Positions 50,696 to 64,000 of a stretch of 64,000 bases of DNA are shown here, one piece after another (the first letter of the stretch is position 1; each line of letters starts with the position of its first letter). Made by a program: the position numbers and the translations under genes. The DNA comes from Paraspadella gotoi (lineage: Eukaryota > Chaetognatha), in NCBI GenBank assembly GCA_051294375.1, contig JBJCIZ010000744.1:1168262-1232261 (forward strand), written 5' to 3'. The notes under the pieces were generated by a model that did not search any database, was not told the origin of the DNA, and was given only the letters and a program-made list of their open reading frames with translations.

Positions 50696-52508
50696 GCCTC
50701 TACTTAGCCTCACCTTCCCCAGCTCGCCTCTCCCCATCCGCCCGCTCACTCCCATCGAACAGCCTCAACAACCTAAGTCCTTCCACTCCTCCATAGAGGA
50801 TGGCGGAGTGTCGCTCTCCGACTTCTCCCCCCAATCGATCGTTCGCTCCTTCTCGTATTTTTCGATCTCTTTTTCGAGTGACTGTCCTCGGCTTCTCCGT
50901 CCGCGCGCTGGGATTCAAGACGTTTCTCACCGTAAAGCATAGTTTGCGTTGGAGATCTGATTCGCGTTCCTGTATTCCATCTTTCGCGAGGAAATTTTTA
51001 AATCTTTGGCCAGAGAGATGGCTTGTTGGCGTACTTTCTGGCCTTCTCTCGTCTCCTTTCGAATGGACGCTACCCCTTTGCACTGAAGGAAGACGGCTAA
51101 GGCGCAAAAAGACGTCAAACTGCAGAGGGCACTTGGGACAGTAAGGAACGAGGTTACGCGCCTCCTTGTGCAGCTCCTCAATCTGGGCCAGCTTGTCCTT
51201 GTCCCGAGCGTAGAGGCACAGCATGCACGAGGCCATGTTCTTTAACAACCTCGCAGTACACTGCTCCTGTCCAACTTCAGTTCTCCATCATGGCATGGGC
51301 GTTGGTGTAGTGAGCTTCGGCTATTTGGTAGTGTTGCCGCTGAGCATTCACGTCAGCCAGGCTCTTTTCCGCATCCATGGTAACCGGGTGAACGCCCCAT
51401 GAACTTTTTGCAAATGACAAAAGGTGCTTCAAGCACTCCTGCCCTCGAATGACCTCTTCCTTGTGGACGCTCTTTGTCAATTGAATAGCCAGACTCATTT
51501 CACATAATGAGAAAGAATATTCTCCGACTTTTCCCTCGTTTGACTCCGAGGTTCCTTTTTCTCCTCTCGCCAGCTTTCTCTTCTTCTTGATGACATGAAA
51601 AAGATCCCGCGCGGCATTAAACTCGTCAGTCGCATCGGATTGCATATCCCGCTTCACGTTGTTCATCCTGGCCAAGTAGAAGCCGTGAGTGTAGTGAAAA
51701 TAAGCCTCGGCCATAAGTGATTTCCAGGTCTGATCTGGGTCGTTGAGGAGCGTCTTGCTGTGGGCGATCCAACTCGACACCGCCTCTGAGTTAAAGAAGT
51801 CGGACGAGTGGATCTTGTAAGAATCGACAATGACCTGAAGAATTCGCCCATCGGGGCCATCTTTTGTTATTTCGAAAACAAACTGGAAATTGTGTCGAGA
51901 AAAGTTAATGAGAAGATCAAAATAGCGGTGACTCACGCTGTGGTTAAGAAAGTTGACGACAAGATTCAGGTTTGTGGCAAGGTCAAGCGAGGCAAGAAGC
52001 TTCCTTAATATCAGCCTGAGTAACACATATTCGTTCTCATCAATGAGACACTCGCAGACGGTTTGAGCGCAAACTCGTAGAGTTCAAGATCGGAGAGAAA
52101 CCTCTTACGGCAAAGGACAAAGGCATCCTGATCGAAGAGTTGATGGATACTTGAATCAATTCTTTTAACATGATGTTGACGAAATCAACGTAGTGCGTCT
52201 GGCATTTCCGGCGGTAGGTCGTTCGACAATAACTGCGGATGAAAGGGTGGATGGTGTATTTGTGGCTATTGTCTTGGGCTTTAAACTCGTTGATAAGAGA
52301 TTTCTTCTCATCTTTCCCAAGAGGCGGAAGCATCTCCGGCCGAACATTTTCACGGCGAGTTCGAGCGAGAAGGGACCCGCGAAGACGGCGAGCATCTGCA
52401 TGAAGGAGATCTCTTCGGGCGAGAGAGTGCGGAAGGATGTGCTGATGATCCAGGGAGGGCGTTCTCTCCGACTTCCTTGAAGAAGCCGAACATGTCCCGG
52501 CAAAATTC
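50696..52508 (-). pseudogene. STAND/TPR 3' exon, copy in left overlap block (broken by indels)
   Basis: Aligns throughout with 59664-61500 but carries at least several frame breaks, for example around the ENALPGIIS segment, LINEFKAQDN and KARKYAIQAISLAKEF. The nucleotide-binding exons expected upstream are missing because the contig ends at 52950. Probably a low-accuracy contig end and not a true pseudogene. Confidence 0.7.
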
Positions 52509-52755
52509 GGCGACAATCTCGGGCCTGGTAACAACGTTTTATATTTGAATTGAAATGTTCCGGTTGAGAAATAGGATTGTGGACGCAGCAAGTAATAAAT
52601 AATAAAAAATAATAATAATAAAACAATAATAATAATAGAAAAAATACAGAGGGCTTCATATTATAAATTTTTGTGACCAGAATCTGTTCCACCCAAACTA
52701 CCCGAGCGAATTTTATAAAGTTATACATTTAAACTATAGAGTCCTTATGACCATA

Positions 52756-52950
52756 TACACTGCGGCGCAAAAAAACCCCCCCCCAAAAAAAACACGTCTT
52801 TCACACCGAAAAAACTATATTGGATGGATGAATTTCACTAAAATATAAATTAATTTTTAATCAAGAAGAGTCTTTAACTTTTCCTTATTATAATATATTT
52901 ATAATATGAAATTAGCTGAAACAAATTCAGTATTAATATCTGTAAGGATA
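52756..52950 (+). mobile_element. Left end of the mariner-like element, truncated by the gap
   Basis: Same sequence as 61733-61926, cut off by the N run. Confidence 0.6.
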
Positions 52951-52975
52951 NNNNNNNNNNNNNNNNNNNNNNNNN
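52951..52975. other. Assembly gap of 25 N
   Basis: Same length as the first gap and also flanked by an overlap, here about 8.9 kb. Confidence 0.95.
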
Positions 52976-54279
52976 TGAACAATATTGAAAAAAGTTGTTT
53001 TTTTGCTAAATTCGCGGTTTGTAAGCGGAACCCTAATTATTCATTCGTTCGATAAACTTTAAACAAACTATCCTTGGCTTTTCAAAGAGTATTCAAAGGC
53101 TTCAAATAGTATTCCCCGATCTAATACTTAAGGGAGTGGTCCGTTAATAGATTCTTTTAAAATATTATACCACTTCATTGATATTATATATTATACCACT
53201 TCATTGACAGGGATGCCAGGTTCTCTCGCAGTGAATAAACGTGAGAGAACGGGACCTGCATTTTTATTATCTAAGAGTGAGGAGGGCCTTAAACCAGCAA
53301 AGCCTGTCCAAAGTAAAGGAAAAGATAGCTTAGTTATTAAATGAATCGATAAATTTTTTATTTATTGTACTAATTTCATACAACTCGCGGAGTATGGTGG
53401 ACTAAAATCCACCAACCGTTCATCAGCGGCCATTGGTGCCGGAGGCAAGTCATTCGCCTCCCAACCCAAAGGTCCGGGGTTCTAGCCCGGTGGTCGTCTA
53501 GCAGTTAAGAGGGATGGGGCGCTTAACCCGCCTAAAACATGGTGTTACAGCCTGATCCGAAGCTCAGGGACTGCTTGTACTGAACGGTTCTTTCACTAAC
53601 ACATAACAAATATCACTGCTCTTCATTGGTGAGCCCGACTTCAAACAACAGCAACCAACACTTTCAGGCGACATGCCTCAACCTGGCGATGCACTTTCGC
53701 CCACAACACATCAGGCGACATGCCTCAACTTGGTGACGAACTTTCCACCAACAACAATTCACTGAAAGAGACGCAACAGATTTCTCCCTACGGGAGGGGG
53801 GATGTATGGTGGACTAAAATCCACCAACCGTTCATCAGCGGGCCATTGGTGCCGGAGGCAAGTCATTTGCTCCCAACCAAAGGTCAGGGGTTCTAACCCG
53901 GTGGTCGTCTGGCAGTTAGGAGGGACGGGCGCTTAACTCGCCTGTAACATGGTTTGTTACAGCCTGATCCGAAGCTCAGGGTCTGCTTGTACTGAACGGC
54001 GTTCTTTCACTAACACATAACAAATATCACTGTCTCTTCAGGAGTCTTGTTTCTGAATGTTATTATAGTTATTATTATTATTATTATCTTTTAAGAAGAA
54101 TAGAGGCCTAAACGCACCATAATCTGTCCAAATGTCAGGGGCAAGAATAGCTCGTTAATTGAATGAATGTTAATTGAATGAATGGACACAATTTTTTAAA
54201 ATCCATTGAACCGAATTCATTCGAAATCAATAATCATTGAGAGAACGTCATCAAAGTTTTAAACACAATCGAGATTCAC

Positions 54280-54907
54280 CCTAGAAACTGGGCGTTGGTG
54301 TGATTCTTGAGAAAGTACATGACTTGAAAGACGCCCTCTGGGTGAATGAGAAGCTCGAGTTCGTCGTGGGATTGAAGTTGAATCTTTTGGATGTACTTGG
54401 GGAGGATCTGGGGAGGGGGGAGGGCAGGGGGAGATAGGGGGTAAGGAAGGGGGGGGAGATAGGTAGTAAGGAGAAAGGTGAAGAGTGGATTTGAGAAGAA
54501 TTGGAAATATAGGTATAGTAGGGGATACTGGATTTTGTAAATAACCAATAAAATTGTTAAATAACTACTTATCAAATCTATGATCGAAGTTTCAAAACAA
54601 AATGATAAAATAACGAAATAAATATTAACAACCTGCGTAATACATTTAAAAGATGGAACCGCCCTCACCCTTACCCCATTCGATCTCCAAGTGAACTTAC
54701 CTCGGCGCAATATTCCCCGAAGGCTTGAAGCTTTTCCCTCAGCCCTTCCACCGGTTGCCTCACCGTCAGGTGAGTCGAGGCCATCTTCACGCTAGGCATC
54801 TGCGGCGCTCCCGCGGCGCAGACGACGGCGCCGCCGACGCCGCGGGGCGCGGAACGAACGACGCCGGCAACGAGGGCGCGGCCGACTCGCGAAGCCGCGG
54901 ATATCAT
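54280..54907 (-). CDS. NDUFS3: NDUFS3 exons 1 and 2, cleaner copy (orphaned by overlap)
   Basis: Exon 1 (54907-54701) is 69 codons, from [15 protein letters not shown] to [10 protein letters not shown]. Exon 2 (54407-54280) runs from [12 protein letters not shown] to NHTNAQFLG. The rest of the gene lies only beside the other copy (41038-42527), so these exons belong to that gene. Use this copy for the protein sequence, because the left copy lacks seven bases in exon 1 and three in exon 2. Confidence 0.85.
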
Positions 54908-55802
54908 TGTCTTTACCAAGCGAGAATGAGATTGGACGATGAAATACGAAATTTTATTATTAATGGATAATTGGATATTATATACATACATACATACTTG
55001 GATAAAACCCATACATTCTATTGAAATCCCAAAAGAGAACTCTTTATTTTCAAAATAATTTCTATTAAGCAGCCTTGAACGATGTTTTGACAGTCAGGGC
55101 GAAAGCTCAAGGCCTTTTTTTTTTTAATATTTTTAAATAAAAATTTAATTGCCAAAGCTTTTGCCTTCTATACATCCGTCTCGGCAATTCGCTTTAATTA
55201 CAGAGGGACAGAGAAACTTCCTTCTTTTTTTATTATTTTTTTAAAAAAATTTTTACCACAAATTCTAAAAATATACAACCAAGAGTTCATATCCGGCTCA
55301 AATCTTCCCGTAATTAGTATGTTTGAATGTATTTTATCGTCATTCTCATTACTTCAATTCGGTTTTGATCCTTTTTTGTTTATTTTTTTTTTTTTTTAAA
55401 TCTAAATTCTCGATTTCGGAATTCGAATCGATTTTAATTCCGCATCGCGATAAAGATAGAGACAGAGTCAGAGAGAACTGGCGAAGGCAGAGTCAACCGA
55501 TTTCTCTCGTTCTCTCGACAAAAAAAAAAATCCAATTAATTTTCTGACTAAAAAAAAAAAAAAAGCGTGAAAATGCACGAAAAATTCTGAACTATCATTA
55601 TCGTCGGTTGTGAACTGTTATCGTCGCCATCACAGAAAACCTTTTTTTATGAAAAGGGGAAATACAAACGCTGGTGTCTTTTTTATTATTATCGTTATTT
55701 ACGGTTTTTATTTTAAGCGGAAACGGATTCAGAAAAAGAACGAAAACATATTAAACTTTATTTCATCGGAAAAAAAAAAACGAAGGAGAGAGAGAGAGAG
55801 AG

Positions 55803-55838
<36 letters not shown>

Positions 55839-55841
55839 GAG

Positions 55842-55879
<38 letters not shown>

Positions 55880-56047
55880 GCACAACAGTGGAATTCAAAG
55901 AGACGAGAGAACTTTTTTAAGTCTTTTTCGGGCGACAAATTTTTCGGGCACAATAAACTTTTGATGGAATGGGTTTTTTTTCGCCGCCTTATGACAGGAC
56001 AGGAAAGGACATATAAGTTTCTTCCTCCTCCTCCTCCTTCCCTATAT

Positions 56048-57832
<1,785 letters not shown>

Positions 57833-57999
57833 TTAATGTGTGTTTTTTTTTGTGTGTTTTCTTTTTTAATTTAAAAGAAAAAAAAGGAAATTATGAAAAT
57901 TCCAAATTTTAAAAATAAACCATCAACCCTTAGAGAAAGAGAAGCCGGAAGAAAGAGAGAAAAAAAGAAGGAAAAGGTTTTACTTCTAATGTTAAAACA

Positions 58000-59063
58000 C
58001 TTCAATGTTAAAACAAGAACGGTGATTCCAATGCGTTGCGCCGCAGTGACTTTATTTTCACGTGTATTTCCCTTTGATCACATATGACATGACATAAGAA
58101 AATTTTTGCCCGTGTATTTACGACATTCACTTTTACTTTCGCCGACCGGGGTTAGGGAGGGGGTTAGGATTAAGAGTGGTTTAAGTAGGGCCAAACTTTG
58201 TCAATGGGGTGGGTCAGAAGTTTGAATTGGGAACCTTCCCAAATGAAACTTCATACATTACTGAAAAAACTTTCAATGGACCAAATTTTTTTTAAATGGC
58301 TAGAAGCATTAGTAATTAATTTTTTAATATTTACTTATAGATAAGAAATATCAACAAAGATTTTTGGAATTTTGTATTTTTAAAAGCAGATTCAGATAAC
58401 TTATGAAAAGTTGTCTTTTTTTTAATATTTTGATGATAAGTGGGTCAAAATTAGGAAAACTTAAAAAAATTATCCTTATCATCCGATAATTTTAACAGTT
58501 TTTGCTATTTTTTAATAAAAAAAACATTAAAATTTTAAAAAGTTGTAATTATATTTTTTGATTAACTTTTTGAGCTTTAATATAGTAATATAATAATTTT
58601 AATTAACTAATTACTCATGGTTGGAAACATTTTTGCAAAAAAAATATTTTAACACTAATTAATAATGGATTCATTTACTGCTGTTCCCATTAAAATTTAA
58701 ATTTGGTTGGCTACCTCTAGTTTAGGGATAGGGGTGGTTAGGGTTAAAAGGGTTTAGGGTTAAGGTAATAAGATAATATTTTTTTTATTTTTTTTTTAAA
58801 AATAAATAATTTTAAATAGTTTTTGAAAAGCTGGAAAAAACCACGGTCGGTGAAAATCAAATTTAGCCATTCTGGCTTTTATTCTTTATAGTTTTAGGAA
58901 TTCCTGAAGGCGGCGCTCGCAGTCCTTTAGATTTGAGTTTTTTTCTGTCTTAACAAATGAGCAACCAACTATAAGCAAATTATACACATTTTTAACGTAA
59001 GTGGGACAGACCGACAGACATACCGACCGACCGACTTACAGAGTTGCTCCGCGAGTACTCGCG
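58000..59063 (+). mobile_element. Palindrome-ended element, overlap copy of 49045-50101
   Basis: Same element as in the left block and not an independent insertion if the blocks are an assembly overlap. A short TTAGGG-like cluster (gtttagggatagggg, ttagggttaaaagggtttaggg) is at 58718-58760. Confidence 0.6.
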
Positions 59064-59663
59064 AAAAAAATGAAATGAAAGATAATAATCAAAAAGTCGA
59101 ATTGGATTTTAAAAACTCGAATTCTAAAATCTAAATAAAGGCTATTATAATTATATAAACTAATTATAAAAAATAATTAATAAATTTTCCGTCTCTAACA
59201 GCAAGGATTTAATTAACACTTGATAATACAACGCATAATAGATGGCATACAACAATAAAATTTATTTGGCACTTGTTAAGACACAAGTAACCTAACTTAT
59301 CACAACGTAGCCACAAAAAATGTGATCTAAATATGACTAGGCGATCGATTGGTGCAAGAAAATAAAAAAAAAATCACAAATCATTAACCACAATTTTTTT
59401 GTAGTAGTAGTTCATTCGTGTAACGAGTGCAGTCATGAGCCAAAAAACAAAACCAGAATTAAATTGTCATAAAAAGATTAAAATAACGGCGTTTGAACCG
59501 ATGCAACAAAAAATCCACTTTTTTTTCATCGAGCTTCTACTCTTCCATCGATGACGGAGTGTCGCTCTCCAACTTCTACCAAACTGATCGTTCGTTCCGC
59601 TTCGCCATAAATCCTTTTTTCAACATGCCATTTCTCCATCCGCGCCACAAACCACAAAAGCCT

Positions 59664-62600
59664 CTACTTAGCCTCACCTTCCCCAGCTCGCCTCTCCCCA
59701 TCCGCCCGCTCACTCCCATCGAACAGCCTCAACAACCCTAAGTCCTTCCACTCCTCCATAGAGGATGGCGGAGTGTCGCTCTCCGACTTCTCCCCCCCAA
59801 TCGATCGTTCGCTCCTTCTCGTATTTTTCGATCTCTTTTTCGAGTGACTGTCCCTCGGCTTCTCCGTCCGCGCGCTGGGATTCAAGACGTTTCTCACCGT
59901 AAAGCATAGTTTGCCGTTGGAGATCTGATTCGCGTTCCTGTATTCCATCTTTCGCGAGGAAATTTTAAACTCTTTGGCCAGAGAGATGGCTTGTATGGCG
60001 TACTTTCTGGCCTTCTCTTCGTCTCCTTTCGAATGGAGCACTACCCCTTTGCACTGAAGGAAGACGGCTAAGGCGCAAAAGACGTCAAACTGCAGAGGGC
60101 ACTTGGGACAGTAGAGAACGAGGTTACGCGCCTCCTTGTGCAGCTCCTCAATCTGGGCCAGCTTGTCCTTGTCCCGAGCGTAGAGGCACAGCATGCACGA
60201 GGCCATGTTCTTTAACAACCTCGCAGTACACTGCTCCTGTCCAACCTTCAGTTTCTCCATCATGGCATGGGCGTTGGTGTAGTGAAGCTCGGCTATTTGG
60301 TAGTGTTGCCGCTTGAGCATCACGTCAGCCAGGCTCTTTTCCGCATCCATGGTAACCGGGTGAACGCCCCATGAACTTTTTGCAAATGACAAAAGGTTCT
60401 TCAAGCACTCCTGCCCTCGAATGACCTCTTCCTTGTGGACGCTCTTTGTCAATTGAATAGCCAGACTCATTTCCACATAATGAGAAAGAATATTCTCCGA
60501 CTTTTCCCTCGTTGACTCCGAGGTTCCTTTTTCTCCTCTCGCCAGCTTTCTCTTCTTCTTGATGACATGAAAAAGATCCCGCGCGGCCTTAAACTCGTCA
60601 GTCGCATCGGATTGCATATCCCGCTTCACGTTGTTCATCCTGGCCAAGTAGAAGCCGTGAGTGTAGTGAAAATAAGCCTCGGCCATAAGTGATTTCCAGG
60701 TCTGATCTGGGTCGTTGAGGAGCGTCTTGCTGTGGGCGATCCAACTCGACACCGCCTCTGAGTTAAAGAAGTCGGACGAGTGGATCTTGTAAGAATCGAC
60801 AATGACCTGAAGAATTCGCCCATCGGGGCCATCTTTTGTTATTTCCGAAAACAAACTGGAAATTGTGTCGAGAAAGTTAATGAGAAGATCAAAATAGCGG
60901 TGACTCACGCTGTGGTTAAGAAAGTTGACGACAAGATTCAGGTTTGTGGCAAGGTCAAGCGAGGCAAGAGCTTCCTTAATATCAGCCTGAGTAACACCAT
61001 ATTCGTTCTCATCAATGAGACACTCGCAGACGAGTTTGAGCGCAAACTCGTAGAGTTCAAGATCGGAGAGAAACCTCTTACGGCAAAGGACAAAGGCATC
61101 CTGATCGAAAGAGTTGATGGATACTTGAATCAATTCTTTTAACATGATGTTGACGAAATCAACGTAGTGCGTCGGCATTTCCGGCGCGTAGGTCGTTCGA
61201 CAATAACTGCGGATGAAAGGGTGGATGGTGTATTTGTGGCTATTGTCTTGGGCTTTAAACTCGTTGATAAGAGATTTCTTGCTCATCTTTCCCAAGAGGC
61301 GGAAGCATCTCCGGCCGAACATTTTCACGGCGAGTTCGAGCGAGAAGGGACCCGCGAAGACGGCGAGCATCTGCATGAAGGAGATCTCTTCGGGCGAGAG
61401 AGTGCGGAAGGATGTGCTGATGATCCCAGGGAGGGCGTTCTCTCCGACTTCCTTGAAGAAGCCGAACATGTCCCGGCAAAATTCGGCGACAATCTCGGGC
61501 CTGGTAACAACGTTTTATATTTGAATTGAAATGTTCCGGTTGAGAAATAGGAAATTGTGGACGCAGCAAGTAATAAATAATAAAAAAATAATAATAATAA
61601 ACAATAATAATAATAGAAAATACAGAGGGCTTCATATTATAAATTTTTTGTGACCAGAATCTGTTCCCACCAAACTACCCGAGCGAATTTTATAAAGTTA
61701 TACATTTAAACTATAGAGTCCTTATGACCATATACACTGCGGCGCAAAAAAACCCCCCCCAAAAAAAACACGTCTTTCACACCGAAAAAACTATATTGGA
61801 TGGATGAATTTCACTAAAATATAAATTAATTTTAATCAAGAAGAGTCTTTAACTTTTCCTTATTATAATATATTTATAATATGAAATTAGCTTGAACAAA
61901 TTCAGTATTAAATATCTGTAAGGATAGGTGTCAACCATTTTTAACCTAAATCAAATTAAAATAAGTAAGGAAACTATATAGAAAAACAATCTTTTAAAAT
62001 AAAAGAAAAAAGCAGTCAAGTGATAACTTACCCATTGTTAATTTCAAAGCTTTTTTACATCAAAGTTTTTTCCTTATGGCATCTCGTGTTAAAGCAGACT
62101 TAATATAAACTAACAATTATATTAAAATTATTTTTTTTTATTTTTATCATAAATTATATTTTTATTTTGAGATAATTTTTTAAAAAATGATTGTTTTCAA
62201 TATTTATTTTTAAAATGCCATATTTGGCAGCAATTAGTTTTGCTATGTTCTACTGTCTGAACTAATTCAAATTTTTCTTGCACCAATCACCAACTAAAAA
62301 ACTACCTAGCGTCTTTTTTATTTTTTGCGCTGTAGTGTAAATGGAACTATTGAAATGAATTTTGATATTCAACCCCAGAGAAGAGAGACAGTTTTCTCGT
62401 AACGTGTTCTTGTCACAAAAAACCAGTACTGTGGCGAATCCTAAATTCGTCTCCCGTATAGCTTGGTGAAGCTCAGCTCGTCCCATTGGCTTGGACAGCT
62501 AAACACGCCAGTGACATGGGGTGGTCACTGCAGGTCCAAAGCCCTGAGCGCCAGCTGTCGGGAGATGCCTCACACCCCAGGCATCACACATGTCCCCCCC

Positions 62601-64000
62601 GTTGCCATAGTACCTCATTTTATAATATGAAGCTTTCTGTTTAAACCTTATGCTGAACATATAAATTTCATAAATCTACGTGGTATTTTGCAATTGCATA
62701 TCAATGCGTTTTAAACGGCCTTTGAGCATTTATAAATTACAACGGTATATACGAAATATTTCCCCCCAACCTGTCGAAATTTTCATTGAGAAAGGAGGCG
62801 CAAAGCTTTAATCCCAACGCGTTCCCGTGGCACTCCTTCAAAATGGCATCCACGTGCTCGTCTTTGGTCGCGTCCAAGACTCCATCGTCGACGAACGTCC
62901 CCAAGAATCTCCTCGACTCTGCAGAATTGAGGACGTTGAGGACGAAGGCGTTGGGTTTGGCCGAGCGGACGTTGACCTCGACGAAGTGAGTGATCGTCGC
63001 GTCCCTCGTCGTCAAGAGGACAAAGACATTTCGCGCGGGTCCACTCGTCATTCTGCCCAGCACGTCGCAGAAGGCGATCTTGCAGTTCTCCTCGAAGAGC
63101 GTCTCCACGTTGTCGAAGACGAAGAGGATCCGGTGGGCGGGGTCGAGACTGCGGCAGAATCGCTGCAGCGCGTGGGCGGGATCCTCGCAGTTGAAGTTCT
63201 CCAGATCTCTGAGGACGGCGTTGGCGATACGACGGAGGGATTTGTCGCGGGTCCCACCCGGAACGTAGTCGGTGAAAGAGTTGAAGTAGACGGCGGAGAC
63301 CAAGCCGTTTTTCATGGCCTGAGTAGGAGGGTAACTTGTATTTTTTTGGTCCTTCAAGTTAATTTGCATATTGTAGTGTTTTATCAAGTATTGATATACT
63401 TTATTTGAAGGTTAAGTTCCTAAGTGTGTAAGTCATAAGTCAACAACTAATTATTTCATACATAAATACTTTGGTTATTCATCAGAATAACCCCATTTTT
63501 ATACGTATACATTATAATTAATTAAACTGATCAATTACCAATTTGTAACTAAAGTCTAAGAAATTAAAACACCAGTCCCTTTCCATTACCTCCAAGCCCA
63601 CGTGTTTGGCGAAGGTGGTCTTCCCGTGTCCGGGCCCCCCGGAGACGACGAATATCTGTTTGGCGTGCGAATGAATGTCGCGCAGCACCGACGGCGTCTT
63701 GTCTTCGTCCCGCGGAATGAAATCTTCGCAGTAGGGGATGTTGGAAGGAGGAAAGCGATCGGCGCGAAGGGTGAGCGAAGAGAACTCACCCTCTTGACTC
63801 GATTTCGACGAAGATCCGTCGGTAAAGTTGAAAATGACTTGCTCGGTGTTGATGAGAGTCCCGGCCGATTGAGGGTTGGAGGACGAAGGGGAGCAATGGT
63901 GGACGATCCGCTGCTGAGGAGAGAGAGATTCGGCGGTGAAATATACCGAGTCGACGCGAGGCTGAGGATCGATGGGAATTCGCAAAGGTTCTCCTCTTTC
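59664..64000 (-). CDS. NB-ARC/TPR STAND NTPase (NLR-like), partial at the right edge
   Basis: Signal-transduction ATPase of the STAND class, the architecture of NLR-type and APAF1-type sensors. Three exons are placed: 63590 to beyond 64000, 63318-62771 and 61500-59664; phases agree at both junctions. Walker A is GGPGHGKTTFAKHVG (near 63614-63650), Walker B RILFVFDNVE (near 63100-63140), then the LLTTRD sensor and ECHGNALGLKLCASFL, which occupies the place of the GLPL motif. A winged-helix-like region follows (SPEEISFMQMLAVFAGPF... SHKYTIHPFIRSYC). About 400 residues of helical repeats match TPR style (AEAYFHYTHGFYLAR, AEKSLADVMLKRQHYQIAELHY, KARKYAIQAISLAKEF). The tail is Ser/Arg/Lys-rich. 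The N-terminal effector domain, which would show its output, lies outside the window. Ligand unknown. Confidence 0.85.
61733..62339. mobile_element. Mariner-like non-autonomous element in a STAND intron
   Basis: The ends TACACTGCGGCGCAAAAAA (61733) and, on the other strand, TACACTACAGCGCAAAAAA (ending 62339) form terminal inverted repeats of about 19 bp with two mismatches. TA at both borders fits a TA target duplication. At 607 bp with no transposase frame, it looks like a Tc1/mariner-derived MITE. Confidence 0.65.
62340..62770. other. Rest of the STAND intron, GC-richer island, no gene recognised
   Basis: 62440-62600 is GC-richer than its surroundings (agctcagctcgtccc..., ggtggtcactgcaggtcc) and may be another repeat, but no second copy is in the window. 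Confidence 0.4.

Overview
This is a nuclear genome window from an animal. Every confident gene is spliced with GT-AG introns, apart from two intronless OAS-like genes, and the proteins match conserved metazoan families. I infer a non-vertebrate, early-branching metazoan, possibly a sponge. The weak clue is OAS-type nucleotidyltransferases beside an NB-ARC/TPR STAND protein; nothing fixes the species. The raw sequence carries many single-base indels inside otherwise well conserved exons, so several genes look frameshifted. I read most of these as consensus errors, not pseudogenisation.

Assembly structure. Two runs of exactly 25 N (7598-7622 and 52951-52975) each sit between two near-identical directly repeated blocks: 4716-7597 versus 7623-10526 (about 2.9 kb), and 44088-52950 versus 52976-61926 (about 8.9 kb). 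The simplest reading is overlapping contig ends that were scaffolded without being merged. Partial MTMR, the 5' half of NDUFS3, all of PSMA7 and the 3' part of the STAND gene therefore appear twice.

Gene order, all on the minus strand, from low to high coordinates: a myotubularin-type PI3P phosphatase (148-6135); OBI1, a RING E3 ligase of origin licensing (10534-13435); HIKESHI, the Hsp70 nuclear import carrier (13980-15259); glutamine synthetase (16842-20615); TRMT1, the tRNA m2,2G26 methyltransferase (21189-26904); an ABCC4/MRP4-like exporter (27296-33402); two tandem OAS-like nucleotidyltransferases (34072-35802 and 38256-39629); NDUFS3 of complex I (41038-45999, 5' exons repeated at 54280-54907); PSMA7 (47118-48832, repeated 56048-57784); and an NB-ARC/TPR protein running off the right edge (59664-64000). 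Reconstructed exon phases agree across OBI1, HIKESHI, TRMT1, ABCC4, NDUFS3 and PSMA7, and the predicted lengths are close to the human proteins for all of these except OBI1, which is shorter.

Most of the window is housekeeping. The accessory part is 27-40 kb, where intron-poor genes cluster: the ABCC4-like exporter is almost wholly one exon and the OAS-like pair is intronless. Two OAS-like nucleotide second-messenger synthases lie upstream of, and in the same orientation as, a transporter of the family that exports nucleotides. One OAS-like protein has a triplicated acidic tail.

Introns and spacers hold small mobile-element candidates: a 298-bp element with 44-bp perfect terminal inverted repeats, a mariner-like 0.6-kb element, a 0.77-kb family with a large internal palindrome, a tRNA-like SINE candidate, and a family ending in a 14-bp palindrome. 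Several genes also show local tandem duplications that copy the 5' splice site.
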